Assembly: GCA_963930655.1 (NCBI GenBank)
Contig: OZ005605.1
Coordinates: forward strand, 14,143,501 to 14,207,500
DNA from: Myrica gale
Lineage: Eukaryota; Streptophyta; Magnoliopsida; Fagales; Myricaceae
Direction of reading: 5' to 3'
Length of the DNA stretch: 64,000 nucleotides
In this document: positions 23,398 through 34,800 of the stretch, one piece after another
Numbering within the stretch: the stretch's first letter is position 1
Layout of the letters: each line of letters opens with the position of its first letter
Made by a program: the position numbers and the translations under genes
Notes under the pieces: model-generated
Told to the model about the DNA's origin: nothing
Databases searched by the model: none
The model's input: only the letters and a program-made list of their open reading frames with translations

Positions 23398-23800
23398 AAT
23401 GGAGCGTGGACGAGAATTTCCTTCAGTTACTTCTGGACGGTTGCATAGTCCAGTTAGTCCGGTTAGTATGAGTTTGATCCCGTGCCTTACCCTGAGCGCT
23501 CCAACACCGAGAGCTAATGAAGCCATGACTCAAAGCACGCCAGCTTGTCCTAGTAGTTGTGCATGTAAGAAATTATTCTAATGAATATTTCAATTTTTTA
23601 AAGTTAACTAACTGACTTTGTTAATTTAATTTTATGTAGCGACATCAGCTTCTAAGCGTGGGCAAGGTAGGAGCAGCGGGTGAAGCGAGAGCACATCCGG
23701 TTGGAGCAGGAGGAGCGCATGAAAATGGAGCAAGAGCGCATGCGAGTGGAGCACGAGGAGCGCATGCAAAGGGAACAAGAGCGCATGCGAAAGGTGCAAT
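23398..23800 (+). pseudogene. Second CACTA ORF (Ptta-type) remnant with coiled-coil tail
   Basis: An N-terminal piece MERGREFPSVTSGRLHSP (from 23398) is followed, after an intron-like gap ending near 23640, by a Glu/Arg/Met-rich repeat (REHIRLEQEERMKMEQERMR and on) ending in TAG near 23800. Such tails close the Ptta/En-Spm second ORF. The body of the family, as seen at 3910-5260, is missing. Confidence 0.55.
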
Positions 23801-24029
23801 AGCGCTTACCATTATGTTATTTTTTATTATGTATTATTACGATGTTATTTTTTATTTAATTGCGGATTACTATTTCTTACCATTAACGTGCATTAATATG
23901 AGTATTGTATTTTTATTATACTACTATCTGTTATATAAATTTTTTATTATTATTTTTTTTCAAAAATCCAAATTATGTTTCAACCATTCGATCGGTAGTT
24001 AAACGCCCAGCTATTAATATATCGTCAAT

Positions 24030-24551
24030 ATTAAAAATATATAATGTCGATCGATCAGTAAAGTCATCAATCGATCGTCAATATTAAAAATATGTAATGT
24101 TGATCGATCAGTAAAGTCATCAATCGATCGTAACAATTATACCGATCGACCAGTAACGTAGTTAGTGATCAATCACTTTAATCACTGACCGATCAGCTTT
24201 TGTTAAGACGATCGATCACTAATAAATTACAATTGATCGTCATTACTATAGCGATCGATCGTCTATTTCTTATAATTCCATCGGTAAAAATGGCTGATCA
24301 ATCGCCAATAATTCACCGATCGATCGTATAACCGATCAATCACTAGTTTAATCGATCCATCACTAAGCCAAGTACGATCGGTCGTAACTTGTGACGATCG
24401 ATCGCGATATTTAGTGACGAAAAAAATCCGTCACTAAAAACTTTTCGTGACGAAATTCGGGTTTCGTCACGAAATACATTTTGTGACACTCTTACACTGA
24501 CGAAGCTGGTGACGAAAAAATTTTGTCACTAAAAGTCATTTTTTTTTAGTG
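24030..24551. repeat. 3' subterminal repeats of the CACTA element
   Basis: About fifteen CGATCGATC-type motifs followed by TTTAGTGACGAAA / TTTCGTCAC inverted motifs up to the terminus. They match the 5' array in motif but not in order, as is usual for CACTA ends. Confidence 0.8.
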
Positions 24552-27430
24552 AAGGGTTCAAATGCAAAGTTTTATTGCTGCATCAACTTCTGTAATCCTA
24601 CACATTGAGAAACTCTTCCTTTCAAGAGAATTGGGTATAGATTGGTAGAACAAGGAATGTAACCTAACTACTTTGACTTGTTTCATGGGATCAATTTCAT
24701 ATAATTAGGATAAGTTTTATATTATTGTTAAATCCAGTACCATGAAATTATTCTACTTTAATGGGCTGGAGTTGGTATTTCGAATCGAATATATTTATTG
24801 TCGATAAACACAGAGCTATCATATAGAGTTTCAAGAGAAAATTAGTTTGCATCCTCGTATTATGAAGTCAATATCACTTTTTAGTCTAAAGCACCGAGTT
24901 CATAGAATTAAACTATCAAAATATCAAAGTTATAAGTTTATATTCTCAGATTAACTTTCATCAGTTGATAAACACATTTGCATAATGTAGAGTTTCAAGA
25001 GAAAATTGCTTTGAATATTTTTATAGTTTTTTGCATCCTCAAGTAATATATTTATTGTTGATAAGACATATATTTCTAATTTTATTTTTGCATGTGAAAT
25101 AATGATTGACCGTAACACAAAATAAAAATGAAAGGAAACTAGTCTTGGTTTTTAACCCTAACTGTAAAGAGTATAATCTCTCAAATGCCCCCGTTGTGTT
25201 TATTTTATGTTGTTCGCTATATTGTATTTCCCCCGTCCTCCCGAGTGAGGGGTAATCTGGAAAAGTAAAAAAAAAGCATCAAACCTCAAAGAAAATAGAA
25301 TAATATAATCATCAAAACAAGATTGAAAATTCATCATATATCATCAACATCACATAAGTATGATTCCAAAATGACAATGAAAAATCTCAAAATACTCTAA
25401 ATTTCCCGTAGGGACTAAACAATAATAAAAAAACTCTAAATACTCTAAAATTTTCCTACATAGACAATCTTGTCTCATTGCATGTGCTATTACATCATGT
25501 TATATGTTTCATTATGTACTTTCTGCCCTATCTTCTTTACAAGGTGGATCTCATCTCGAGATTGCGCTTCTTCTTTACAACAAAGATGGTGCTTAGCAAC
25601 AGGGGTAGAGAGAGGGGGGCAGCTGCCCCCTCAGTTCTAAAAAAAAATATTTATGGGTGGTTAAAAGCAATGGAAAGAAATGGCCAAGAAGAACAGAGCG
25701 TGCAAGAGAGAAATAGCCGCCCCCTAGAGTTTTCTAGCGCTTTATGGGGTTTTCTGGCACTTTGTTCAGCATTGCCCATGGGTCGGACAATGTATTGGGA
25801 AGGTATGATACTCCAAAAATCTGTAGCCTTGTTTAGTTGAATTGTAATTTGGTTGTCCTCATTTCATTTAGTTTCTAGAATGGCATTGGTAATTGATTAA
25901 AAGGTACTGAAAATGATGATTTTACACGAACTTCTAGTAATGTCTGCAGGATGTTTATTCTTGGATGCTACTCAGTCTATTAGATCTAGCTGTCCCAAGA
26001 TGCTTTTGCGTGAAGTTCTCACTTGAGAACTAGGAGCGCTTGCTCCTAAATGAGAACCTTAAAACCTAGAGTTCACCCACAGGTCACAGGATCTCTGACG
26101 TTGGCTTTTCTAAAGTGAACTACAGGTATTGAGGCACTTATAATTCAACCAGAGGAGAAAAAAAGGTTAAGATTACATGGATTTTCACCGTACTTAAGTT
26201 TTTTTGGATGTTTGTTTAAAATTGCATTTGATGAAGCAGAGTCATTCCCAAAAAGTATTCCTAGTGATTCACGATTCCTGACAGAGGAGATCAGTAGTTG
26301 TTTGGTAATAGTTATTCCTAATCAATCCCGTGCAGCTATTATGTAATCACCTGTGCAGAAATTCCTCTATCACTGAATAATTTTGGCAGTGTAATCCAGT
26401 AGTCATATCCTTGTCAGGGAGTTTCTCTGTCATGGAAATTAGTAATAATAGGGGAGTTCCCCCCTCCTCCCACTCCCCTCCCCTTTCCCTGAGGGTGCAA
26501 GTGTTTTCTTCTGCTGCTACTTGCAGGCCACATATACAAAAAATGTAATTACATTTCATTTATGAGGTGGTTGTGTTAGAGTGTGCCCTATCTTTAATTG
26601 TTTCCTCATCCTTTGGATTCTTTGTAGGATACATATATGTATGTGTAGTATAACATGCACATAAATAGTTGCATAGATACATACGCATTCATCAATTGAG
26701 ATTAGTGGTGTGACTTCTCTTCATACTGTGCTTGCTGTAATTCTTGGATGTTGTTTAATCTTGGAACTTTTGAAGTAGGTACGGGGTTTCATATTTGCAA
26801 TTATTATGGACGTCTAACATGTGCTCTTGGCATGCTACCAGATTGCTGTCTTTTGAAGATGCCTATTGTGAAGAGCAAGTAGGGGCAGTGGTTGACACCC
26901 TTCCACAGATGCACATGACGGGTGAAGGGTATGCCTATGTACTATAGGTTTCGTTTCTGCCCCCTATACAAAATTTCTGGCTCCACCACTGCTTAGCATA
27001 TGACACAACATCAATTAATGGAACTTGTTTCTTTATACTGAACAGTCAGTGGGTTGTCCAAGCCTACCGTTGTAAAATTTTGCACGCAATTTATTTGAGT
27101 AATGTAGAGACAGCGCGTACAGTTGCTATGGATGGACTTTCACTTGGAGACTTGTACGACAATGCAATTCTTGCAAGCTTATTGAACTAGTAGTGACTTT
27201 CCGCTTTCCTGAGAGGATATAGAAAACGAGTACCCCAAATGCATAACATCATTTCTCGTGTATTTACCAATGGCAGTGTCTTGTAACTCTTCATCAAGTA
27301 CACAAAAAGGCCACCAAAGGAGTAAATTAAAAAGTCACAATGCTGAATGCCCTAGACGAAGTCTTGTATGGAAGTGGATTGAGTTGGAATTAGAGATATC
27401 CAAGTACGATTAGTTTCATTCTTTATGTGC
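24552..27430. other. Intergenic, no supportable gene
   Basis: AT-rich DNA. The open frame at 25478-25840 and others are short and have no recognisable domain. A GGGGGCAGCTGCCCCC palindrome near 25616 and a related GCCCCC string near 26960 suggest the ends of an old transposon (about 25.6-27.0 kb), but I could not prove it. Confidence 0.45.
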
Positions 27431-27439
27431 TAGTTGTTA

Positions 27440-28250
27440 TAATTCTCATTCACTCAAAGGAATAGAGATCTACCACATGAGAGGCATCAAAAGTCTTCCT
27501 AGAAGGAACAAAATGCGTCATTTTTTAATAGAGATCAACAACCACCATTATTGAATCTTTGTTCCTTTAAGCCTCTGCAAACCCACAACAAAATCCATAT
27601 TCACATATTCCCAATGTGACTTAGGAATTGGAAGTGGAGTGTATAATCCGGTATTTTAGCCATGACTCTTTACAATGTGAGAAACACTACTATGCTCCTT
27701 ATGTCTCATAACATCTCGTTAAAATTCTGAAAGAGAAAAAGTTTTGTCTCTATCAAAGTGACCAACAAGTCCACCACCATAAGCTTCAATGATAATGACA
27801 TTTTTCAAAGAGCATTATGAAATACACAATTGATTGCTTTTAGAACATTCTTTCCATACCTTGGTAAAATAGAGATCCTCCTTGTAAAACATTTTCACCA
27901 CTTCAAAGCCTAAAACAATAACTTCAACAACTCAAATTCACCGGCCACTTGATTTTGAACACCCGCCTTATGCTTGAGAATAAAATAAAATGACTGTAAA
28001 AATTTACTCCAATTGGCATCTTGAGAAATGTTTTTTTGTTGACTAGTCAAGTACTTCAAGGCTTCATGATCTGTGAACAAGATGAACTCCATAGGAAGAA
28101 TATAATAACTCCAATGATGCAAGACCCAAACAATAGCATAAAATTCTCTGTCATAAGTCGAGTGTTTCCTGCGGATCTCACTCGACTTTTCACTAAAGAA
28201 GACAATTGACTTTCATTCTTAGCCAAGTACTTCACCAATTTATATTAGAA
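27440..28250 (-). pseudogene. Ty3/gypsy retrotransposon pol remnant (RNase H to integrase)
   Basis: On the minus strand the order is the gypsy one. First is an RNase H segment with SYYILPMEFILFTDHEALKY and FYFILKHKAGVQNQVAGE (about 28120-27920). Then comes an integrase zinc-binding-like piece with GLVGHFDRDKTFSLSEF and DVMRHKEHSS (about 27770-27690). Last is an integrase core-like NMDFVVGL (about 27600). Stops and shifts are frequent, and reverse transcriptase, gag and both LTRs are missing. It is an old, non-functional relic. Confidence 0.75.
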
Positions 28251-28660
28251 AAGTCACAATTAAATTCAAAGACAATGTCACTAAAGAAGATAATAGACTT
28301 TCTTTTTTAAATTTTTTTTACACACTTATTCAACATAAATTTTTTACACACTTATTCATAAAATCCAACATCATTTTTGATAGAGTCAAGAACTTTTTCA
28401 CAAATTCAAATACTTTCTTAGAAACTATAACAACTTTTCATAAATTCTAACAATTTATTCATAAAACTCAATAAAATCTATACAACCTCAATACAATTTT
28501 AATCCATCCAAATAGAGAAATTGAAGGACTAAATTTTTTAATTTTAAAACTTCAAAGCATGAAAGGCCTAAAACTGAAAAATAATTTTTTCCCTGAAACA
28601 ATCAATAAATTCTAATAAAACAACATTTCATCACCTTTCAAACTGTCTTTGCTTGCTTAC
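28251..28660. other. AT-rich spacer upstream of CPSF30
   Basis: No gene or repeat recognised. It would be the distal promoter region of CPSF30. Confidence 0.4.
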
Positions 28661-28780
28661 CAAAAAAAAAAAAATGCTGTCTTTGCTTTTAGCACAAAAC
28701 CCCGCTACTTTCCTCCCTCTCCGTTAAATTTGTAACTCTTCCATTCTCCATTCTCTTATAATCAAATCAAATGTTGTCCG

Positions 28781-28789
28781 AAACCCTAA
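28781..28789 (+). promoter_or_regulatory. telo-box (AAACCCTAA) ahead of CPSF30
   Basis: The string AAACCCTAA lies about 50 bases upstream of the start codon, in the likely 5' UTR or core promoter. Telo-boxes are common in promoters of housekeeping and RNA-related plant genes. The role here is inferred from position only. Confidence 0.5.
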
Positions 28790-28837
28790 GTCGGTAACCG
28801 ACACCTACCTCCACATACAGACAATAGAGGTCCCTCA

Positions 28838-31800
28838 ATGGAGGACTCCGAGGGAGTTCTCAGCTTCGACTTCGAGGGTGGCCTCGATGCCGGTTCCACC
28901 ACCAACCCTGCCCCCGCCTCGGGGCCTCCTCACCTCGTTCAGTCCGATTCCGCTTCTGTACCGATAGCCAACGCCAACGCGGCTGCCACAGCGATAGCCG
29001 ACCCCGCTGCAGGGAGCAACCCGGCGGCCGGTCGGCGGAGCTTCCGCCAGACAGTGTGCCGGCACTGGCTCCGTAGCCTCTGCATGAAGGGCGACGCCTG
29101 CGGCTTCCTCCACCAGTACGACAAGTCGCGGATGCCCGTCTGCCGCTTCTTCCGGCTGTACGGCGAGTGCCGCGAGCAGGACTGCGTGTACAAGCACACT
29201 AATGAAGACATCAAGGAGTGTAACATGTATGTATTTGTTTTTTGCTCTTTTCTCTTCTTGATCATACTGCCGCATCTTACTAAATCGTTGCTCTTGATTG
29301 CTTTGGTTTGGAGGGTGGTGATGCTTTCTGTGCCCTTCTTTTTCTTGGTGGTTGATTAACTTGGTTACATGGTACATTGTGGTTCCCTTTTTTTTTCCGG
29401 TTATGTTAGTTGAGGTGGGTTGGGTTTAATCGAGACCTGCTTTTTTTCGTCTGAAATTTGGAGCCAATGTTAATACGGTTACCGGGACTATTAAGGGCGA
29501 TGTTGCTTTTGATTTTGAGTGGGTGGAGGAGAACAAGACTTTCAAAGGTATGGAATCTGTAGTTGAAAAATTTCTAGTGTCAGCCTGTATCTGGAGGATT
29601 TGTACGCTTCTCTTGTTTGAATACCTTGTTGATTCTGTCAAGGTTTTAACTATATATCATGGTCCGATTATGAATTTATTAGTAGCTGGTAAAAAATCGT
29701 TTGGCATTGTTTTGTCATTTGGGATATTTTATTCTTTTGTTGTGTGAACCAACCTGTCACTGGTTAGCCAGAGATGAAACAAGAGCTAGAATATCTGCTG
29801 TGCAGAGCATTGGTAGAGTGTAACAGCTTTGAAAGTGCATGTCCTTAATTGAGAGATTCTGTGACTGCAGGTACAAGTTGGGTTTCTGTCCAAATGGTCC
29901 CGACTGTCGCTACAGGCATGCAAAGCTGCCAGGACCTCCACCACCTATTGAAGAGGTCCTTCAGAAGATTCAACATTTAAGTTCTTACAACTACAACTCT
30001 TCGAATAGATTTTATCAACAACGGAATGGCGGTTTCCCTCAACAAGCAGACAAATCTCAGTTTCCACAAGGTCCCAACACCGCCAATCCAGGAGTGGTTG
30101 GGAAACCATCTACAATTGAGTCTGCTAATGTCCAGCAGCAGCAACAGGCCCAACAGCAGGTCAGCCAGAATCAGATCCAAAATGTTCCCAGTGGCCTGCC
30201 TAATCAGACGAACAGAGCTGCTATACCTTTGCCTCAAGGAATATCTAGGTGTGTTCAGAGTCCTAAGGTCTTTAATTAGGTAATGTAAATCAGTTTCTGT
30301 GTAATTATACGGACGTTGTCATGGAGGGCCCATTATTTATCCAATAATGCCCAATAGTATTCTGTCTGTGTTTAGCTGCTCTGGGTAGCCTATTAAGCAA
30401 CCGTTAGTTAATTTATATTGTCATACACATTTTATTATGTACAGTTCTCATTTTGATGATAGACATGGATATGCAGTGTACTTCATAATATATTTTTATT
30501 TGCTTGGGACATCTAAAAGAAAAGTAAACACCATTTGACGTTTGGATTTGCTTCTCATCTAATGCAGTGTGCTAAATCCCCTTTTTTTGTTTTTCCATTG
30601 GTACATCTCGCCAACAGGATTATCTACATGATAAGTTCCCTCTGTAAATTTTTGCTTAGGACCTGGAATGATGCCTTTTTCAGTGAGTATTCCTTCTTTT
30701 TTTTTTCCTTGAGGGGAAAAGAAATGATTCAGCGACCCGTGTATAAGTCATCAGAAATTTTGGGAAAAAAGTATATGGTAATTAAATTGCTATCCCCTGA
30801 AAAATATTATCGTTATTTGGTGTAAAGTTGAGGGTGAAACAAATGGTTATGGTCCGAATCCTTTTTGCTTTCTTCCTTGGTGTTCGGTGTGTAAATTTGA
30901 ATGGGAAACAAAATTTCTTTACCTAGTGCTTGGTGTGTAAAGTTGAGTTTGGTTATTGAGGCTAAGACGTTTCACTTCTCAGTGAGTTCGTTTGGCCTTG
31001 TAACGTTGACTGAACACAGCAGACAGTTGCAGAGTTCTCTTCGAGTTGGAAGGTATGGGGTTGTTTGGATGACAAACATTTTTGGAAAACTTGTGGAGTC
31101 CGTGGATTCCAAGGATTTCTCCGAGAGGTTCAACGAATCATCTCGCGCTTTTCTTGCCCAACGATGTGCGAATAAGAGCAGAGGTTCATAGCTCTGGTGG
31201 AATTTTGGGAGAGACGCCGTCGTGGGGTTGTGATGATTCCAGAAGGGAAGTCCGGCGCTGGGTGGAAGTCTTTTGTTATGATATGTGAAGAGCTTCTTTC
31301 GGTCATTGGGGAGCTTCGACATAAGAGGGCGGGGCCTGTGATCTCTACGGTTCGGAACGACATCTCCTACGCGGATATGGTGCAGTCTGGTTTGCTGGAG
31401 AAGACGGTGGCGGGGAAGAGAGAGTTGAGTAAAGTTCAGGGAGCTGTGGGTGGCATGCAAAAGCAAAGGTTGGTTGGGTTTTTCATGGCGCCGCCTGACA
31501 AGTGCGATGCTGCCATTGTGAGTTCCGATAGTCCTCATTTAGAAGGAAATACTGCGTTGGCGGCTGCTTCTGACGAGGAGATTTGGGCGCATTTAATGCG
31601 GTTAAAAGCCGAGTTGGATTTAATTCTCAGGATGGTGAAAAATAAACAAGGGACCTCGATGAACTTGGTTGCGCCCCATGGCAACCTCAGCTGTCTGGTG
31701 TATAGTTTCACTTTGGCAGTGGGCTCGAAAGAGAAATGTGGGCCTTCTTCTGGGTGTGGCCCAAATTCTCAGAAAGTCCCGGTGGGCTCAACAGCGGGCT

Positions 31801-34800
31801 GGGCCTTTAGCTGGGCTCTGGGCCATATCGGGCTGCCCCCTGGCGTGGACGACCTGGAGGAGATCTTGCCGGAACTACAACAGTCGAGCCTGTTGGATGG
31901 AGGTCTTTCGGTGGGTTATGTTTCAGCGGTGGAAGGTGGCTCTCCTTCGGGGGGCTCTACTTGTACGAAGGGCTTCCAGGGCATCCCGGGCCGACTAGTC
32001 TTGTCCCCAGTCATACAGGGCTGGACCCCGGGTATGCCGGGCATACAGGGGTTGTCCCCGGGACTACAGAGCTTCCCGGGCTTTCAGGTCTCCTTGATCG
32101 GGGCCAAGTGTGACGGAGATGGTACTACTGGGCATCCTGAGAGTTCAGCGCTTGAATACTGCCGTTAGCCCTGGAACTTTTGTCTTACAGGGCTTGCTGA
32201 CTCCGGGCAACCCGGGAAGACTGGGCGTGTTTTTCCTGGCCCAACTGTCTTTTTGTTTTTTTTTGAGTGAACTGGGAGACTTTGGGTGGGCTTAGTAGAG
32301 AGTTGGGTGGGTGTGACGATTTGGGTCTTGTGCCGGTGTAGGATTTGCGTCAGGCGACGTGGTCTATGGTGGCAGGGCTGCATTTCGGCGACTCGCCGAC
32401 ACCGGAACAGTCAATACCAGATGGTGCTATTTTGACCTGCTTCGACCCTGGCTTGCAGACGACGTTACGAAGTTGCTTTTCGGGGACAGTACAGGCCAAT
32501 CAACCTGTTGGGAAACTCCAGTGTGGGGTCGCGATCGGAGAGGTCCCTGTTGTGTGTGATGGGGCCCCTTTATATTGTGTTGAGGAGAATGGTGAGGCTG
32601 AGAGGGAGCGAGATGTGTTGACTCCTTCTGGGGCCCTTTTAGGAGGTTTGGAGGTGGGGGAGTGTTCTCGGGGGTTATCTCAGAGCTTGGTTTGTGTTGA
32701 AAGCCCTCTTGGACCTGTCATTGGGTCTTCTTCTCGAGAAATGGAGGATAGAGAGTTTTTGCGTGATTCTGAGCGGGAAATGGTGAAAGGGCATTCTCCT
32801 GAGATTGGTGTTTCTGCTTGGGTCTTAGAAATGGTTTCCTCTGTTAGACATTTGGTTGGGGTGTCGTGGGAAGGTAACGAGGAGGAGCTGGGGAATCTCT
32901 TTGCTGCCTTGGAAAGAGATTGGATGCAACTTAGTCCTAAAAAGTCTTGAAAATCAGGGGGCAAGATGCAACGGGAATTAAAGGTCACGTTTGTTGGATT
33001 AGTTTGGCGTCGGTTGACGCCTCGAGGGGTATTTTATTGATGTGGGATAGTAGGGTGTTGGAGTTAGTGGATTCTTGCCTTGGTGCGTTTTCTGTCACGG
33101 TGATCTTTAAGAATGTTGGGGATGGTTCTCAGTGGGTGTTTTCGTGTGTTTATGGTCCTAATGAGGATCGGGATAGGTGGTTGCTTTGGGACAAGTTGGC
33201 TGGAAGCTTCAGTTGGTGGGATCTCCCGTGGTGTATTGGGGGGATTTCAACCTTGTTTCCCTAGCGAGTGGTTGGGTGGAGGTGGCGTTGGGAGAGAGAT
33301 GTTTGAGTTTTCTGATTTCATCGCGGAGTTGGGTCTTGTGGACAATCCTTTGACGGGTGGCGTTTATACGTGGTCCAACAATCGGTCATCCGGGTCTTGG
33401 TCTAGGATTGACCGATTCCTTTTTAGCCCTACCTGGGAGTCCTTATTCCCCGAGATGATTCAGAAAAGGCTGCCCCGCCTTCTCTTGGATCATTTCCCTA
33501 TTCTTTTGGAGAGGGGCATCTTGGGGGGTGGGAGACGACCTTTTTCGTTTCTAGAATATGTGGTTGAAAGTAGACGGGTTTGTGGATAAGGTTAGAGAGT
33601 GATGGGGTTTGTACGATTTTGTTGGGTCCCCCAGTTTTGTGTTGGATGCTAAGTTGAAGGCTTTGAAAAGATATCTGAAAATGTGGAACCAGAAGGTTTT
33701 GGGGATCTTAGTTATAGTAAGTCCTCTTTGCCGACTGAGCTGTCTTCGCTTGATTCATTGGCGGAAGGGGGGCTCTTTGAGGAGGAGGGGCAAGCCAGGA
33801 GGATTCACGTGTCGGGGGAGTTGGATTGCCTGATTGATATGGAGGAGATGTGTTGGAGACAAAAGTCGAGATCTTTGTGGCTTAAGGAGGGTGATAGATG
33901 TACTCGGCTTTTCCATCGCATGACCAACTCGAATCGGAGGAACAATTACATTACTTGTTTGGAAGTGGATGGGGTTGTGGTGGAGGACCCGGTGGTGATG
34001 TCCGATGAGATTGTGACTTCTTCAGTTCCTTGTACAAGGAACCTCACTCTTGGAGGCCATCTTTGGAGGGCTTAGAGTTCGATTCTATCTCGGGGGAGGA
34101 AGCTAGTTGGCTTGAGAGACCTTTTGAGGAGGACGAGGCGACTGCGGTGGTTCATTGCCTCAATGGGGATAAAGCCCTACGCCCGGATCGTTTCTCTTTA
34201 GCATTCTTCCAGTCTTGCTGGGAGGTGGTTAAGAGGGATGTTATGGCTTCCTTTAATGAGTTTGCCCAAAGGGGGACATTTGTCAAGAGTATGAATGTTT
34301 CCTTCATAGTCCTCATTCGCAAGAAGTTCAGCGCAGTTGAGCTTAAGGATTTCCGTCCTATCAGCTTAGTGGGCACGGTCTATAAGATTTTGGCTAAGTG
34401 TTGGCCAACAGATTGAAGGTGGTTCTGCATAAAATTATTTCACCCTCTCAGAATGCCTTTGTCGGTGGCCAGCAAGACTCGGTGTTGATTGCAAATGAGT
34501 GCATTGATTCTAGGTTGAGATATAGGGTGCCCGGTTTGCTTTTTATGCTGGATATTCAGAAGGCCTATGACCATGTGGATTGAGACTTTTTATTGTATAT
34601 GTTGCGGAGGTGCGGGTTTGGCAATAGGTGGAGTACTTGGATTGCTTTTTGTATCTCGACGGTCAAGTTTTCAGTTTTGGCAAACGACTCTCCTCAACGT
34701 TTCTTTGGTAGTTCTCGCGGGTTACGCCAAGGTGACCCGTTTTCACCTCTTTTATTTGTTGTCGTTATGAAAGCTTATAGCAAGATGATTAATGCGTTGG

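Larger units (their letters stand above)
17522..24551 (+). mobile_element. Autonomous-type CACTA (En/Spm) element, 5' end lost, transposase decayed
   Basis: The right end at 24551 reads as the inverse of CACTAAAAAAAAA, with TTTAGTGACAAAA-type motifs inside it, matching the element ends at 2314 and 15914. CGATCGATCG-type subterminal repeats lie at 17522-18770 and 24030-24400. Between them is a TNP2-type transposase region and a second ORF with a coiled-coil tail. The left terminus is missing: at 17521 the sequence jumps to a captured CPSF30 fragment, at a point equivalent to about 888 in the inverted copy. A MITE is inserted at 18008-18358. Confidence 0.88.

Noticed and set aside
25478..25840. 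120-codon plus-strand frame as a gene
   Set aside because: No domain, no intron structure, and it overlaps a transposon-like GGGGGCAGCTGCCCCC palindrome.
28835..29377. 180-codon open frame on the minus strand
   Set aside because: It is antisense to CPSF30 exon 1 and open only because of the high GC content there; no domain is recognised.
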